Shown here: piece by piece, positions 33,775 to 43,015 of the stretch
Numbering within the stretch: position 1 is the stretch's first letter
How the letters are laid out: the number at the start of each line of letters is the position of its first letter
Assembly (NCBI RefSeq): GCF_000745775.1
Contig: NZ_KN050752.1
Span: 62,001 to 126,000, forward strand
Direction: 5' to 3'
Source of the DNA: Flavobacterium sp. ASV13
GTDB taxonomy: Bacteria; Bacteroidota; Bacteroidia; Flavobacteriales; Flavobacteriaceae
Length of the DNA: 64,000 nt
Made by a program: the position numbers and the translations under genes
Notes under the pieces: model-generated
The model's input: only the letters and a program-made list of their open reading frames with translations
Database searches by the model: none
What the model was told of the DNA's origin: nothing

Positions 33775-34467
33775 TTATAAAACAGAAGCGCCGTTTATAT
33801 CAGTAGTAAGTACTTCACTCATATAATCAAAAAAAGGTCTCATATTTTTGAAAGCGTCTAAAGCCATTTCCAAAAATTGCGGACTCAATACTTCTTCGTC
33901 AGTAAAACGTTTTATAACCAAAAATTGTTTGAAACGCAGTAAATCAATCGCCGGATGATCAACATCGAAGCCTTTTGGTTTTGTTTTGAGTTGCTCGCCT
34001 TGTAAAGTTCCGAAGTTGCTGACGAAAGATTTTGCATTCAATATTTTCTGAAAAGTTTCAGGATCTAGTGCAAACTCTGTTCTTATTCGTTTTAAATCTG
34101 CGGTATTTGGTCCCCAAAATCCTCCGGCAAAAAAGCTATTTCCTTTTTCCAAATGAAAATAGTATCCGCCGCGTCTGGCAGCAGTTGCACGCGTGTAACT
34201 TCCTCCCCAAAAATGTTTAAAAGGAGTTTTATCTTTAGAAAAACGGATATCACGGTAAATTCTATAAACACTTTTTTTGCCCGAAGTATTTTCTAAAACA
34301 TCGGTTTTGGAAAGTTCTTTTAGTAAAGCGCCAGCAAAATTCTCAATATGATTTAATTCGATTAAATATTGTGGTTTATTGGCTTCAAACCAAGGTTTGT
34401 TGTTGTTTTCTTTGAGTTGAACCAAAAAGTCAAGACTAGATTTTGGGATCGTAATATTGTTTTCCAT
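33775..34467 (-). CDS. DUF2461 family protein
   Basis: A 230-residue cytoplasmic protein. It shows the family pattern: LDFLVQLKENNNKPWFEANKP at the N-terminus, YRIYRDIRFSKDKTPFKHFW, then GGYYFHLEKGNSFFAGGFWGP. It is found widely in Bacteroidota and other bacteria, with no known biochemical role. It lies downstream of a terminator that separates it from the small Cys/Lys-rich gene, so it probably has its own promoter, though no exact -7 motif is visible. Confidence 0.88.
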   Translation of the reverse strand: MENNITIPKSSLDFLVQLKENNNKPWFEANKPQYLIELNHIENFAGALLKELSKTDVLENTSGKKSVYRIYRDIRFSKDKTPFKHFWGGSYTRATAARRGGYYFHLEKGNSFFAGGFWGPNTADLKRIRTEFALDPETFQKILNAKSFVSNFGTLQGEQLKTKPKGFDVDHPAIDLLRFKQFLVIKRFTDEEVLSPQFLEMALDAFKNMRPFFDYMSEVLTTDINGASVL

Positions 34468-34510
34468 AATTAAATTTAAAAATCAGAAGCGGACTGCAAT
34501 TTAAAACTAA

Positions 34511-34540
34511 AAAACCCACCAGAGAAATCTGATGGGTTTT
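34511..34540 (-). terminator. Terminator of the small Cys/Lys-rich gene
   Basis: AAAACCCA (34511-34518) pairs with TGGGTTTT (34533-34540), with an inner CAGA-GAAA-TCTG stem. A T run follows on the minus strand. Confidence 0.8.
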
Positions 34541-34551
34541 GTTTTATATCG

Positions 34552-34737
34552 TTAAGCAGTTTTTTTGAATAAATCAAACATTGGACAGCGCGAGCAACGC
34601 TTCTTTTCGTTTTTTTTATATTTCTCACAGCAAGAAGATTTACAGTTTTCCAACTTCTTAATGTTCTCAAGGATAACTTTATTCTTATTTTTCTTTTTAT
34701 CCTTTTTCTTGTCCTTGTCTTTTTCTTTCTTGCCCAA
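34552..34737 (-). CDS. Small lysine-rich, cysteine-containing protein of unknown function
   Basis: A 61-residue protein. The first third is almost purely Lys/Asp/Asn (MGKKEKDKDKKKDKK) and the second half holds five cysteines: C32, C36, C37, C48 and C51 in CKSSCCEKY and CSRCPMF. This spacing could bind a metal. Support for a real gene: an exact -7 motif 27 bp upstream of the start and a terminator just after the stop. A longer ORF on the same strand in another frame (34476-34838) covers it but has no such signals. Function is unknown. Confidence 0.72.
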   Translation of the reverse strand: MGKKEKDKDKKKDKKKNKNKVILENIKKLENCKSSCCEKYKKNEKKRCSRCPMFDLFKKTA

Positions 34738-34764
34738 TTTTCCTCTGTATTATAAAAACAGTGG

Positions 34765-34772
34765 CAAATATA
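34765..34772 (-). promoter_or_regulatory. -7 promoter motif TATATTTG for the small Cys/Lys-rich gene
   Basis: Exact TAnnTTTG match on the minus strand 27 bp before the start codon at 34737. Confidence 0.55.
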
Positions 34773-34818
34773 TAGCAAAAAAGTTATTTTTAAGTATTCT
34801 AAATAAACTTTAACTTTT

Positions 34819-35337
34819 TTATTTTGGATTGATAGCAATCGAGCTTGTAACTGTTAATTGCTGAATATCACGGTCAAACAAATAAAGTCCACCTTTATCA
34901 TCGCCAATCAGGTTGATTTTATCCAAAATAGATTTAGCTGTAGCTTCTTCTTCGATTTGTTCAGATACGTACCATTGTAAGAAATTATGTGTTGCATAAT
35001 CTTTTTCTTCAAAAGTAATGTGCACTAATTCATTGATAGATTTCGAAACAAAAAGTTCATGACTATAAAGCTCCTCAAACATTTCTTTAAAAGTAGAATA
35101 GCTTGTTTTTGGCGCTTTTAAATCGGTTATGTGAGCGTGTCCTCCGCGTTCGTTTACATACTTTACTAATTTAAGCATGTGTGCACGCTCTTCATCTGAC
35201 TGTGTGTACATAAATTGAGCGATTCCCTCTAATCCGTGTACTTCAGCCCAACAAGCCATAGAAAGATAAGTTTGCGAAGATTCTGCTTCTATGCGAATTT
35301 GCTTGTTTAAAGCTGTTTCAATATTTTTTGATAGCAT
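34819..35337 (-). CDS. ftnA: Ferritin (bacterial non-heme type)
   Basis: Iron storage protein assembling as a 24-mer shell. The 172-residue four-helix bundle has ferroxidase-site residues in the expected places: a glutamate in IRIEAESSQTYL (helix A), E49-E50 and H53 in SDEERAHML (helix B) and the WYVSEQIEEEA motif in helix C/D. It stores iron and protects from oxidative damage. It is a single gene. No Fur-like box could be identified by eye. Confidence 0.95.
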   Translation of the reverse strand: MLSKNIETALNKQIRIEAESSQTYLSMACWAEVHGLEGIAQFMYTQSDEERAHMLKLVKYVNERGGHAHITDLKAPKTSYSTFKEMFEELYSHELFVSKSINELVHITFEEKDYATHNFLQWYVSEQIEEEATAKSILDKINLIGDDKGGLYLFDRDIQQLTVTSSIAINPK

Positions 35338-35428
35338 AATGATGTCTTTTTTGTAAAATTAACGAAAATAATTCATTCCACTTTTTAGAAATGGCTAAAA
35401 CAATGGACATTTGGATGGATTATCAATA

Positions 35429-36880
35429 TTAATTTCTGTTTAACGGAATAGATTTTGAAAACATTGACTTATTCATAATAGGATTTCCTGGGTTTTGATC
35501 CATAAAACCATCTGTAAATTTGCGCATAATATAGCTTTTTTCGACTGTGTCATAATAGCCTAAAAGATAGAAATCGGTTAATTTTAGAACACTTACCAAA
35601 GAAATGTTTTTGCTTGTATTCATGAAATAGTTCAGATTGTCAATCGCCAAAGGATCTAAATTAGGATTGCTTACAAACTCAAAATTAGGATTTAATGCAG
35701 CATCAAAAAAGACCATTTTGCTTGCATCTTGTACGTTATTAAATCCGTCAAGAAAACCATTTGGTCCATAATTTACGCTCAGAGATTGATAGGAAGCAAA
35801 TCCGCCAAAAGTGACAAAAATATTTTGTTTGTTTTTAAAAGCTGAAAGTGCTGCATTTACGGTGGATAACTGTTTTAGAAATTTGGCTGTTGTTTTTAAT
35901 TTCTGAGGTTTTTCTCCGTTAATCTGCAAAAACATTGGTGAGTTTTTAAAAGTGATCGAATCATTTTTTGAAACTGAAATATTTTTGATGCTTTTGCCCG
36001 AATCAAAATCTTTTATACTGAATAAAAGCTGTTCTGCATTTGCACTAATTTGATATAATTTATTCTCCAGGTAAAAAGAGTTTGTGATTTTCGATGATAG
36101 CTGAGCTTCTGGCGTGTCAAAGATTTTTTCTGTTACCTCATTTGTCTGCAAATCAAGATTAAAAACTTGTGTTTGTTTTGTATTGTAATCAAAAGTCAGG
36201 ATAATGCGATCATCCTGTACGTACATTTTGCTTTTTTTCTCGCTTTTGTCCAAAGAAGAAAAATCTTCGGATTCGATTTTTTCAATCGGATAATGATACT
36301 GAACAAGTGCACTAAATGAAACACCTTGTCCTTTTTCATTCTTAAAAGAAAAAGGAGTAAAATTGAACATTTTTATTTCGCATTTTTCATTTCGGAATTC
36401 AAACAAAAGCAAATGTTCCTGATCTTTTTCTTTAGAAAGAACATAAAAAGCATTGTTTTTTTGGAAAGAAGTTATAATGTTTCCAGTGTTTGCCGGAAAA
36501 TCAAAACTTAAAGTGCTGGATGTTTTGGTTTCCAGATTGTATTTCACAATTCGGATATTTTTATGATTATCAGAACCCCAATATAATGTTGGATTTTTGT
36601 CTTCTCCAAAACTGTAACCCATCAGGATTCGTTTTTGTTCACTACGTAAAGTATCCTTGAATTGATTAGAAAGAAATAGTGATTTACTATATTTTAAAAT
36701 ATTGATAGTCTTATTATCAGAAGCAAAAACATATACTTCGTGGGTTTTGGTGTTTTCAGCATTTATAAGTTGACCATTTTCATAAGGCTTATTTAAATTT
36801 AAAACAGCAGAATTTAATATAGTTTGGCTCAACAATATTGATTGTGAAAGCAGAAGACCTAGAAGGAGTAATTTTTTCAT
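35429..36880 (-). CDS. Exported protein of unknown function
   Basis: A 483-residue protein with a signal peptide (MKKLLLLGLLLSQSILLSQ). The rest is rich in beta-strand-like segments with repeating patterns such as IRIVKYNLETKTSSTL and TQVFNLDLQTNEVTEKIF, which suggest a beta-propeller, but I cannot assign a family. No lipobox, sorting domain or catalytic motif was seen. An exact -7 motif lies 22 bp upstream. It stands alone, between the OmpA gene and ferritin. Confidence 0.75.
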   Translation of the reverse strand: MKKLLLLGLLLSQSILLSQTILNSAVLNLNKPYENGQLINAENTKTHEVYVFASDNKTINILKYSKSLFLSNQFKDTLRSEQKRILMGYSFGEDKNPTLYWGSDNHKNIRIVKYNLETKTSSTLSFDFPANTGNIITSFQKNNAFYVLSKEKDQEHLLLFEFRNEKCEIKMFNFTPFSFKNEKGQGVSFSALVQYHYPIEKIESEDFSSLDKSEKKSKMYVQDDRIILTFDYNTKQTQVFNLDLQTNEVTEKIFDTPEAQLSSKITNSFYLENKLYQISANAEQLLFSIKDFDSGKSIKNISVSKNDSITFKNSPMFLQINGEKPQKLKTTAKFLKQLSTVNAALSAFKNKQNIFVTFGGFASYQSLSVNYGPNGFLDGFNNVQDASKMVFFDAALNPNFEFVSNPNLDPLAIDNLNYFMNTSKNISLVSVLKLTDFYLLGYYDTVEKSYIMRKFTDGFMDQNPGNPIMNKSMFSKSIPLNRN

Positions 36881-36902
36881 TAGGATTTGGTGGATATATT
36901 TT

Positions 36903-36910
36903 CAAAATTA
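36903..36910 (-). promoter_or_regulatory. -7 promoter motif TAATTTTG for the exported protein gene
   Basis: Exact TAnnTTTG match on the minus strand 22 bp before the start codon at 36880. Confidence 0.5.
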
Positions 36911-36980
36911 ATGAAATAAAATGATTTTTTACAAATGAATATTTAAAGCCCTCAGAGATAATTCTTTGTTTTTTAATGAT

Positions 36981-37013
36981 AAAAAAAGCCTCAAAGAAAT
37001 TTCTTTGAGGCTT
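36981..37013 (-). terminator. Terminator of the OmpA-family gene
   Basis: Perfect 14-bp inverted repeat AAGCCTCAAAGAAA/TTTCTTTGAGGCTT with no loop spacer, followed on the minus strand by a T tract. Confidence 0.92.
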
Positions 37014-37035
37014 AATTCTTAAAAATAAAAAGAGA

Positions 37036-38172
37036 TTATTTTATTCTAAAAGTAACTCTTCTAGCTAATCTTCTTGCTTCTTCAGACTCTTTCTGGATAG
37101 AATTGTCAGCTCCTTCAGAGATAACATTTAATCTTGAAGATGAAATACCAGCTTTTTCTAAAATGGTTTTAACATTTGTTGCTCTAGCATTTGCTAACTT
37201 GTTGTTGTATTCAGAACTTCCAACCTGATCTGCATGACCAACAATGTCAATTGATGCCGATGGATTTTTTCTTAAATAAGATAAAATAACATCAATTGAA
37301 GATGTCGAAGCTTCGATTGGAGTTGATTTGTTGAAATCAAAATAAACACTGTAGTATTTATCATTAATCATTTCTTTCACAACATCTTTGTCTGAAACAA
37401 CAGTATTGCTTACCGGTTTTTCAACAATAATTTGTTTTTCCGGAGCTTTTTTAATTTGCTCTTCAAGACCAGCTACTTTATTTTCTAAAGCCGCAATATC
37501 AGCGTTATTAGACATTACAACCCAGTCAGCATGTTTTGTGTTTTTACCTAAGTAAACTTGTAAACCAACAGTTCCGTTAAAAAGTAAACCTGAGACACCT
37601 CTGTTTCCTGTTGCTCCGGCTCCGTCAAAAGTACGATCTTGGTATGCATTTAAGATTGTACTCATATCTGCTGTTAAAGCAACTCTATCAGTTAATCTTA
37701 CTTGTCCTGTCAAACCAGCAATTGCGTTTCCAATTCTGTCTCTAACATGGTAGTCCTTGTTTTCTAGCTGAGCAACTCCAAAACCGGCATGTGCTAATAA
37801 ACCAAACGTATTAGTCCATGTTTCAAAATTCATGATACGGCCTAAGTTTGCTACTGCTTGCAAGTCAACTCTGTAATATTTTGAATCAAAAGGAAGTGAG
37901 TTGTTTTTTTGCTCTGTTAATTGGTTGTATCCAAAATCAGCTTTTAAACCAAACTTATTGTTAAGCATATATCTTACTCCTAAATCAGCAGTAAAAGGAC
38001 TGATTCGTGAGCTGTAATAGTTACTTGAAGTAAACGGACGCTGTGCTTTGTTAAAACCGCCATCAAGTTCTACGGACCATTTATTAAAATTATCTGCCGC
38101 TTTCGTTTCTGTTTGTGCACTTACACGCATAATGCTTAAGGCAAATGCCAGAGTAATTACAATTTTTTTCAT
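37036..38172 (-). CDS. OmpA family outer-membrane protein
   Basis: A 378-residue protein with a signal peptide (MKKIVITLAFALSIMRVSAQ), an N-terminal beta-barrel-like part (about 30-210), a short coiled linker (ALENKVAGLEEQIKKA) and a C-terminal OmpA peptidoglycan-binding domain (about 270-378). The domain shows YFDFNKSTPIEAST, DIVGHADQVGSSEYN and LANARATNVKTIL. It anchors the outer membrane to the cell wall and is likely abundant, as its strong terminator suggests. Confidence 0.94.
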   Translation of the reverse strand: MKKIVITLAFALSIMRVSAQTETKAADNFNKWSVELDGGFNKAQRPFTSSNYYSSRISPFTADLGVRYMLNNKFGLKADFGYNQLTEQKNNSLPFDSKYYRVDLQAVANLGRIMNFETWTNTFGLLAHAGFGVAQLENKDYHVRDRIGNAIAGLTGQVRLTDRVALTADMSTILNAYQDRTFDGAGATGNRGVSGLLFNGTVGLQVYLGKNTKHADWVVMSNNADIAALENKVAGLEEQIKKAPEKQIIVEKPVSNTVVSDKDVVKEMINDKYYSVYFDFNKSTPIEASTSSIDVILSYLRKNPSASIDIVGHADQVGSSEYNNKLANARATNVKTILEKAGISSSRLNVISEGADNSIQKESEEARRLARRVTFRIK

Positions 38173-38278
38173 TGTTATTTGAGATTTTAAATTTGCCCCA
38201 AAAAAACAATGTATTGTAGGAATTATCGCCCAGTAAAAGTTATAATTGTAACACTATAAGGTTAATCGAAAAACAGTA

Positions 38279-38908
38279 TTATTTATTCATCAATTCCTGA
38301 AAGTAATCTACAAATTGACCCAAATGCAATCCATCCATTAATCCATGATGAACATATACGGCCATTGAAATTGTTCTTTTGCCCGTTTCTGAAACCATCA
38401 TTTTGCCAAAGGAAACTTTTGGACAACTGTCAGGAAAAGTAAAACTTCTCGCGTGTGTAAGTGATGTAAAATTCAACCACGGAATTGCCGAAAAATGAAT
38501 CAAATTATCATCATTAAATTCTCTTGTGAATAGTCCGCTTGTGTTTTGAATTCGTTCGATTTCTGCTAAAGCATTTTTTTCAAAGATTTTAAAATCGGGA
38601 TTGTATTCAATTAAAGAAAATCCGAAAGTTCCGTCTTCACGACCAATTGTTGCTGAAGCATCAATACGATCGTTGATGTATATTTTATCTTCTGAAATTC
38701 GGTATTTAAAATTTTCAATCGAATTTACAGCGACCAATGTTTTATGCAGGTAATAAATAAAAAAAGAAACATTCAGTTCTTTTGCACTTTGATACGCTTT
38801 TGTACAATCAATTTCGACAGTCGCACCAAAAAAAGGTTCTTCCATTCTGCTGAAATGGGCAAAATGCTCTTTTCTGTTCCAGTTTTCTAAATCTAAAAGT
38901 GTTTTCAT
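38279..38908 (-). CDS. Chloramphenicol acetyltransferase-like protein (CatA fold)
   Basis: A 209-residue trimeric-CAT-fold acetyltransferase. The catalytic motif HHxxxDG is intact (H187-H188 to D192-G193 in VHHGLMDGLHLGQF). The N-terminal NRKEHFAHFSRMEEPFFG resembles true CATs. Whether it acetylates chloramphenicol is not known; chromosomal homologues in Bacteroidota may have other substrates. Its start overlaps the HAD gene stop (TAATG), so translation is probably coupled. Confidence 0.88.
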   Translation of the reverse strand: MKTLLDLENWNRKEHFAHFSRMEEPFFGATVEIDCTKAYQSAKELNVSFFIYYLHKTLVAVNSIENFKYRISEDKIYINDRIDASATIGREDGTFGFSLIEYNPDFKIFEKNALAEIERIQNTSGLFTREFNDDNLIHFSAIPWLNFTSLTHARSFTFPDSCPKVSFGKMMVSETGKRTISMAVYVHHGLMDGLHLGQFVDYFQELMNK

Positions 38909-39615
38909 TATAATAAATTCGGAACTACTTCTGCAATAGTTTCAAATGAACTAAAATGCTCGTGTTCTATAGTGTGATTAATTTTTTCGTGTTCCCAAGT
39001 GGTGTGAAACGGAATATGAACGGCATAACCGCCAATTCCTAAAACAGGAAGAACATCAGATTTTAATGAATTCCCGATCATCAAAAATTCATGTGCCTGA
39101 ATATCCAAACGGCCAAGTAGTTTTTGATAATCGATTTCTTGTTTGTCTGACATTACTTCAATATGGTGAAAATAATGTCCCAAACCTGAGCGGTGTAATT
39201 TGCTGTGCTGGTCTTTTAAATCACCTTTTGTAGCAACGACCAATTTGTATTTGCCTTTTAAAGCTTCAAGAGTTTCTTCGATTCCGTCTAAAAGTTCGAT
39301 TGGTTTTTCGAGTAATTCTTTTCCGTACTGAATAATTTTTTCAATTACTTCAATCGGAATTGTGTTATTTGAAATGTTCATCGCTGCTTCAATCATCGAA
39401 AGAATATAACCTTTGATTCCGTAACCATATAAAGGAAGATTGGCGATTTCAATTTTGAATAATTCCTGAGAAATACCTTGATGCGAAAGATAATCTTCCA
39501 TCAAAGCACAGAACTTATGTTCGGTTTCCTGAAAATAGGGTTCGTTTACAAATAAAGTATCATCAGCATCAAATGCGATTACTTTTAAGTTTGGAATTTT
39601 AGTTTTATGTAACAT
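38908..39615 (-). CDS. HAD family hydrolase
   Basis: Phosphatase-type HAD protein. Motif I is FDADDTLF with the nucleophile Asp, motif II a threonine in VVATKGDLKDQ and motif IV the IGNSLKSDVLPV stretch. I chose the Met at 39615 (MLHKTKIPNLKVIAF); the longer reading from 39660 runs through a TTTCAAG-type intergenic repeat and looks artificial. The coded protein is then 235 residues. It is translationally coupled to the CAT-like gene. The substrate is unknown. Confidence 0.87.
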   Translation of the reverse strand: MLHKTKIPNLKVIAFDADDTLFVNEPYFQETEHKFCALMEDYLSHQGISQELFKIEIANLPLYGYGIKGYILSMIEAAMNISNNTIPIEVIEKIIQYGKELLEKPIELLDGIEETLEALKGKYKLVVATKGDLKDQHSKLHRSGLGHYFHHIEVMSDKQEIDYQKLLGRLDIQAHEFLMIGNSLKSDVLPVLGIGGYAVHIPFHTTWEHEKINHTIEHEHFSSFETIAEVVPNLL

Positions 39616-39617
39616 AA

Positions 39618-39669
39618 TGTTTTTTGTTTCAAGTTTTGTTTCAGGTTTTCTTTGTTTCAAGTTTCAAGT
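39618..39669. repeat. TTTCAAG-type periodic repeat
   Basis: Words GTTTCAAGTTTT, GTTTCAGGTTTTC, TTTGTTTCAAG, TTTCAAG repeat with a 7-13 base period just upstream of the HAD gene start. Confidence 0.6.
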
Positions 39670-39814
39670 TTTTGCCACGAATTCACGAATTTTTATTACT
39701 ATGGCCTAAGATTGCTTTAAAAAATCTGCTAAATCTGCGTGAGTAACTTTGCCACCAATTACACCAATTAATCAGCGTAAACCCGTTTAATCAGTTAAAA
39801 TCCTCGGGTCAATT
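39670..39814. other. Intergenic remnant between HAD and EamA genes
   Basis: No ORF. It contains further flavobacterial filler words such as CCACGAATTCACGAATTT, AAATCTGCTAAATCTGCG and ACCAATTACACCAATTAATCAG. No clear terminator for the EamA gene was seen. Confidence 0.4.
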
Positions 39815-40699
39815 TTACTTGGAAAATAGCCTTTTCAGAGAAATAGTTTTATCGTAAAAAGTAATTCGGATTCCGAAAAGCAAAATGATTCCGCCGAAAA
39901 CCATTTGTAAAGTTATTTTTTCTTCCAAAAACAACCAAGCCAAAATAGATGTAATTACTGCCTGACTCAATAAACTAAGCGAAACTCTGGTCGCGCGCAT
40001 ATGTTGTGTTGCATAACTAATGGAAAGCCATGCGCATAATTGGCAAATTACTGCCTGCAAAATCAATACAAACCAGCCTGTATTTGAAAATCCGGTAAAA
40101 GGTTCGTTTAATGAATAACAAAGGATCCCTAAATAAAGGCTTGATGATAATAAACTGATGGTCATAAATGATAAAACATCAACTTCTGAAAGTACATTTT
40201 TGCTGACCAAAAGATAAATAGAATATAAGATTCCGGATAAAACGGCAAACAGGAATGCTTTATCGAAGTTTAAATCTATAAAAAACTCAAAACCAACTAA
40301 AGTCACCATTCCGAATAAAGCGACCAATGTTCCGATCCAGAAATTTGTTGCCGGTTTTGCTTTCAGAAAAAAGAAAGAACCGACACCAACCCAAACTGGA
40401 GATAAATTTGTCAATAGCGAAGCTTGTGTTGCGCTTGATTCCTGAATTGCGATATTCCAAACTGCAACATCAGATGAGAATAAAACACCGCAAAGTATTG
40501 CCAAAAGTGTAAATTTTAAACTTGGAAGTTTAAAGTTTTTGCTCAACAGTGTATAAGGCAAAAGTAGAATAACAGCAAAAAACATTCGGTAAAAAGCCGA
40601 AATTAGGCCTGGTGTTAAACGTAGTTTTACCAATATGGGAAAAATCGAAATGCAGAGTATACCGCAGATTAGGGCTAATCTTGGTTTGGTGAGTTTCAT
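39815..40699 (-). CDS. DMT superfamily transporter (EamA family)
   Basis: Inner-membrane carrier of 294 residues with about ten hydrophobic helices arranged as two EamA repeats. Landmarks are FYRMFFAVILLLPYTLL in the first half, ATQASLLTNLSPVWVGVGSF, and the second-half RVSLSLLSQAVITSILAWLFLEEK. Such proteins export amino acids or other metabolites; the substrate is unknown. It has no partner gene. Confidence 0.92.
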   Translation of the reverse strand: MKLTKPRLALICGILCISIFPILVKLRLTPGLISAFYRMFFAVILLLPYTLLSKNFKLPSLKFTLLAILCGVLFSSDVAVWNIAIQESSATQASLLTNLSPVWVGVGSFFFLKAKPATNFWIGTLVALFGMVTLVGFEFFIDLNFDKAFLFAVLSGILYSIYLLVSKNVLSEVDVLSFMTISLLSSSLYLGILCYSLNEPFTGFSNTGWFVLILQAVICQLCAWLSISYATQHMRATRVSLSLLSQAVITSILAWLFLEEKITLQMVFGGIILLFGIRITFYDKTISLKRLFSK

Positions 40700-40742
40700 T
40701 TTAGTTTATTTTTCAAGTTTTTTGGCGTATAGTTTAAAAATA

Positions 40743-40784
40743 AAATTGCGTGAATCAATTAAGAATAATCGACTCACGCAATTT
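40743..40784 (-). terminator. Terminator of metG
   Basis: AAATTGCGTGA (40743-40753) pairs with TCACGCAATTT (40774-40784); T-rich sequence follows on the minus strand. The loop is 20 nt. Confidence 0.75.
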
Positions 40785-40802
40785 ATATAAGGATATAAAT
40801 CT

Positions 40803-42938
40803 TTAGTTTACAGTCGATCCATTCGGAGCGTCAGCATCTGGATTTACAAATACCAATTTTCCTTCGGCATTAGTTGTCATCAGGATCATTCCCTGACTTT
40901 CAACACCACGTAAAGCTCTTGGAGCCAAGTTTGCTAAAACAGAAACACGTTTTCCAATGATTTCTTCTGGAGAAAAACTTTCAGCAATTCCCGAAACAAT
41001 CGTGCGAACGTCAATTCCTGTATCTACTTTTAATACTAAAAGTTTGTTTGCTTTTGGCATTTTTTCTGCCTCAAGAATAGTTCCGATACGAATATCCATT
41101 TTCGCAAAATCCTCAAATTGAATTAAGTCTTTTTGTGGTTCTGGTTGTTTGCTTTCAGCAAGATTTGCTGTTTTTGTTGCTTCCAATTTATCTATTTGTT
41201 TTTGTATTTCTTCGTCTTCGATTTTAGCGAAAAGCAATTCTGCTTCGCCAATTTTATGTCCTGCCGGAATTAAATCTGAATTTTCAGAAATGTCATTCCA
41301 ACCTAATGTTTTATCAATAATGATGTCTTTTGCATCATGATCTTTTTCTTTCAAGAATTTACTGAAACCTGCAAAATGTTCTTTAAGGTCAGCCAAATTC
41401 AAGATTTTAGAAAGTTTTGCCGCAGTAAAAGGTAAAAACGGTTCAGCTAAAACGCTTAACGCAGCAGCAATTTGCAACGCCACATACATTTGTGTTTTTA
41501 CACGCTCTGGATTGTCTTTCATTACTTTCCAAGGCTCTTCGTCTGCAAGATATTTGTTTCCTAAACGGGCAACATTCATTAATTCGCCTAAAGCTTCACG
41601 GAATCTGTAACGCTCAACTGAACTTGAAATTACGGCTGGATACGCTTTTAATTCAGCTAAAGTTTGTTCATCAACTTCTGTAAATTCATTTGGAGTTGGG
41701 ATTACACCATCATAATATTTGTTGGTTAAAACTACAACACGATTCACAAAGTTTCCGAAAACAGCAACTAATTCGTTATTGTTTCTAGCTTGGAAATCTT
41801 TCCACGTAAAATCATTATCTTTTGTTTCCGGCGCGTTTGATGTTAATGCATAACGCAAAACATCCTGCTTATCTGGAAACTCTTCTAAATATTCATGCAA
41901 CCAAACTGCCCAGTTTTTAGAAGTCGAAAGTTTGTTTCCTTCCAAGTTCAAAAACTCATTTGCCGGAACATTATCTGGTAAAATATAACTTCCTTCAGCT
42001 TTTAGCATTGCCGGGAAAATGATACAGTGAAAAACAATATTGTCTTTTCCGATAAAGTGAACCAATTTCGTTTCTTCATCTTTCCAATATGGTTCCCAGT
42101 CTTTTCCTTCGCGCGCTGCCCATTCTTTCGTAGAAGAAATATATCCGATAGGTGCATCAAACCAAACATATAATTTTTTTCCTTCGGCACCTTCAACCGG
42201 AACGTCAATTCCCCAATCAAGATCACGTGTTACGGCACGAGGCTCTAATCCAGCGTCGATCCAGGATTTAACTTGTCCGTAAACATTCGTTTTCCAGTCG
42301 TTTTTATGACCTTCTAAAATCCATTTTGTTAAGAAATCAGAATATCTGTCTAAAGGTAAAAACCAGTGTTTTGTTTCTTTTAAAACTGGAGTTTCACCAG
42401 TAATTGTTGATTTTGGATTAATCAAATCAGTCGCGTTCAAAGTCGATCCGCATTTTTCACACTGATCGCCGTAAGCTTCCGGATTGTCACATTTTGGACA
42501 AGTTCCAACAACAAAACGATCTGCTAAAAACTGATTTGCTTTTGCATCGTACAATTGTTCTGTAACTTCTTCAATAAAATCGCCTTTATCATACAAAGTT
42601 CTAAAGAATTCTGAAGCCGTATCATGATGAATTTTTGCCGAAGTTCTAGAATAATTGTTGAATGAAATTCCGAAATCAGAAAACGATTTGCGGATAATTC
42701 CGTCATATTTATCAATAACTTCCTGTGGTGTAATTCCTTCTTTTTTGGCTTTCATCGAAATTGCAACGCCGTGTTCATCGCTTCCGCAAATAAATGCAAC
42801 GTCTTTTCCTTGCAAACGCAAGTATCTCGAATAGATATCTGCAGGCACGTAAACCCCCGCCAAATGCCCAATGTGGATTGGTCCATTTGTGTAAGGCAAT
42901 GCTGCTGTGATGGTATATCTTTTTGGATTCTGTATCAT
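40803..42938 (-). CDS. metG: Methionine--tRNA ligase
   Basis: Class I aminoacyl-tRNA synthetase charging tRNA-Met. The HIGH motif is H22-I-G-H25, and the KMSKS equivalent reads KLSTSK near residue 334. A zinc knuckle in the connective peptide has four cysteines ([17 protein letters not shown]). A C-terminal EMAP/Trbp111 tRNA-binding domain (about 600-711, [13 protein letters not shown] and [13 protein letters not shown]) makes it the long dimeric type of 711 residues. It is monocistronic with its own promoter motif and terminator. Confidence 0.97.
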   Translation of the reverse strand: MIQNPKRYTITAALPYTNGPIHIGHLAGVYVPADIYSRYLRLQGKDVAFICGSDEHGVAISMKAKKEGITPQEVIDKYDGIIRKSFSDFGISFNNYSRTSAKIHHDTASEFFRTLYDKGDFIEEVTEQLYDAKANQFLADRFVVGTCPKCDNPEAYGDQCEKCGSTLNATDLINPKSTITGETPVLKETKHWFLPLDRYSDFLTKWILEGHKNDWKTNVYGQVKSWIDAGLEPRAVTRDLDWGIDVPVEGAEGKKLYVWFDAPIGYISSTKEWAAREGKDWEPYWKDEETKLVHFIGKDNIVFHCIIFPAMLKAEGSYILPDNVPANEFLNLEGNKLSTSKNWAVWLHEYLEEFPDKQDVLRYALTSNAPETKDNDFTWKDFQARNNNELVAVFGNFVNRVVVLTNKYYDGVIPTPNEFTEVDEQTLAELKAYPAVISSSVERYRFREALGELMNVARLGNKYLADEEPWKVMKDNPERVKTQMYVALQIAAALSVLAEPFLPFTAAKLSKILNLADLKEHFAGFSKFLKEKDHDAKDIIIDKTLGWNDISENSDLIPAGHKIGEAELLFAKIEDEEIQKQIDKLEATKTANLAESKQPEPQKDLIQFEDFAKMDIRIGTILEAEKMPKANKLLVLKVDTGIDVRTIVSGIAESFSPEEIIGKRVSVLANLAPRALRGVESQGMILMTTNAEGKLVFVNPDADAPNGSTVN

Positions 42939-42939
42939 A

Positions 42940-42956
42940 ACTCAATTTTATTGAGT
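42940..42956 (-). promoter_or_regulatory. Palindrome at the metG transcription/translation start
   Basis: ACTCAAT-TTT-ATTGAGT, a perfect 7-bp inverted repeat ending 1 bp before the start codon and lying just after the -7 motif. It could be an operator overlapping the start site or a tiny leader hairpin. Confidence 0.4.
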
Positions 42957-42957
42957 G

Positions 42958-42965
42958 CAAAAATA
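42958..42965 (-). promoter_or_regulatory. -7 promoter motif TATTTTTG for metG
   Basis: Exact TAnnTTTG match on the minus strand 19 bp before the start codon; the expected start point falls in the palindrome at 42940-42956. Confidence 0.5.
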
Positions 42966-43015
42966 AGCAATAGAATTGAGATTTTGTTATTACGTGGAGA
43001 TTCGCTGAAGTTTTT

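Noticed and set aside
34476-34838. 120-codon ORF overlapping the small Cys/Lys-rich gene
   Set aside because: It runs across the terminator and promoter of the smaller gene and its Arg/Lys-rich sequence is the frame shift of the Lys-rich frame.
39616-39660. Longer N-terminus for the HAD gene from 39660
   Set aside because: The extra 15 residues come from a TTTCAAG repeat and do not look like a HAD start.
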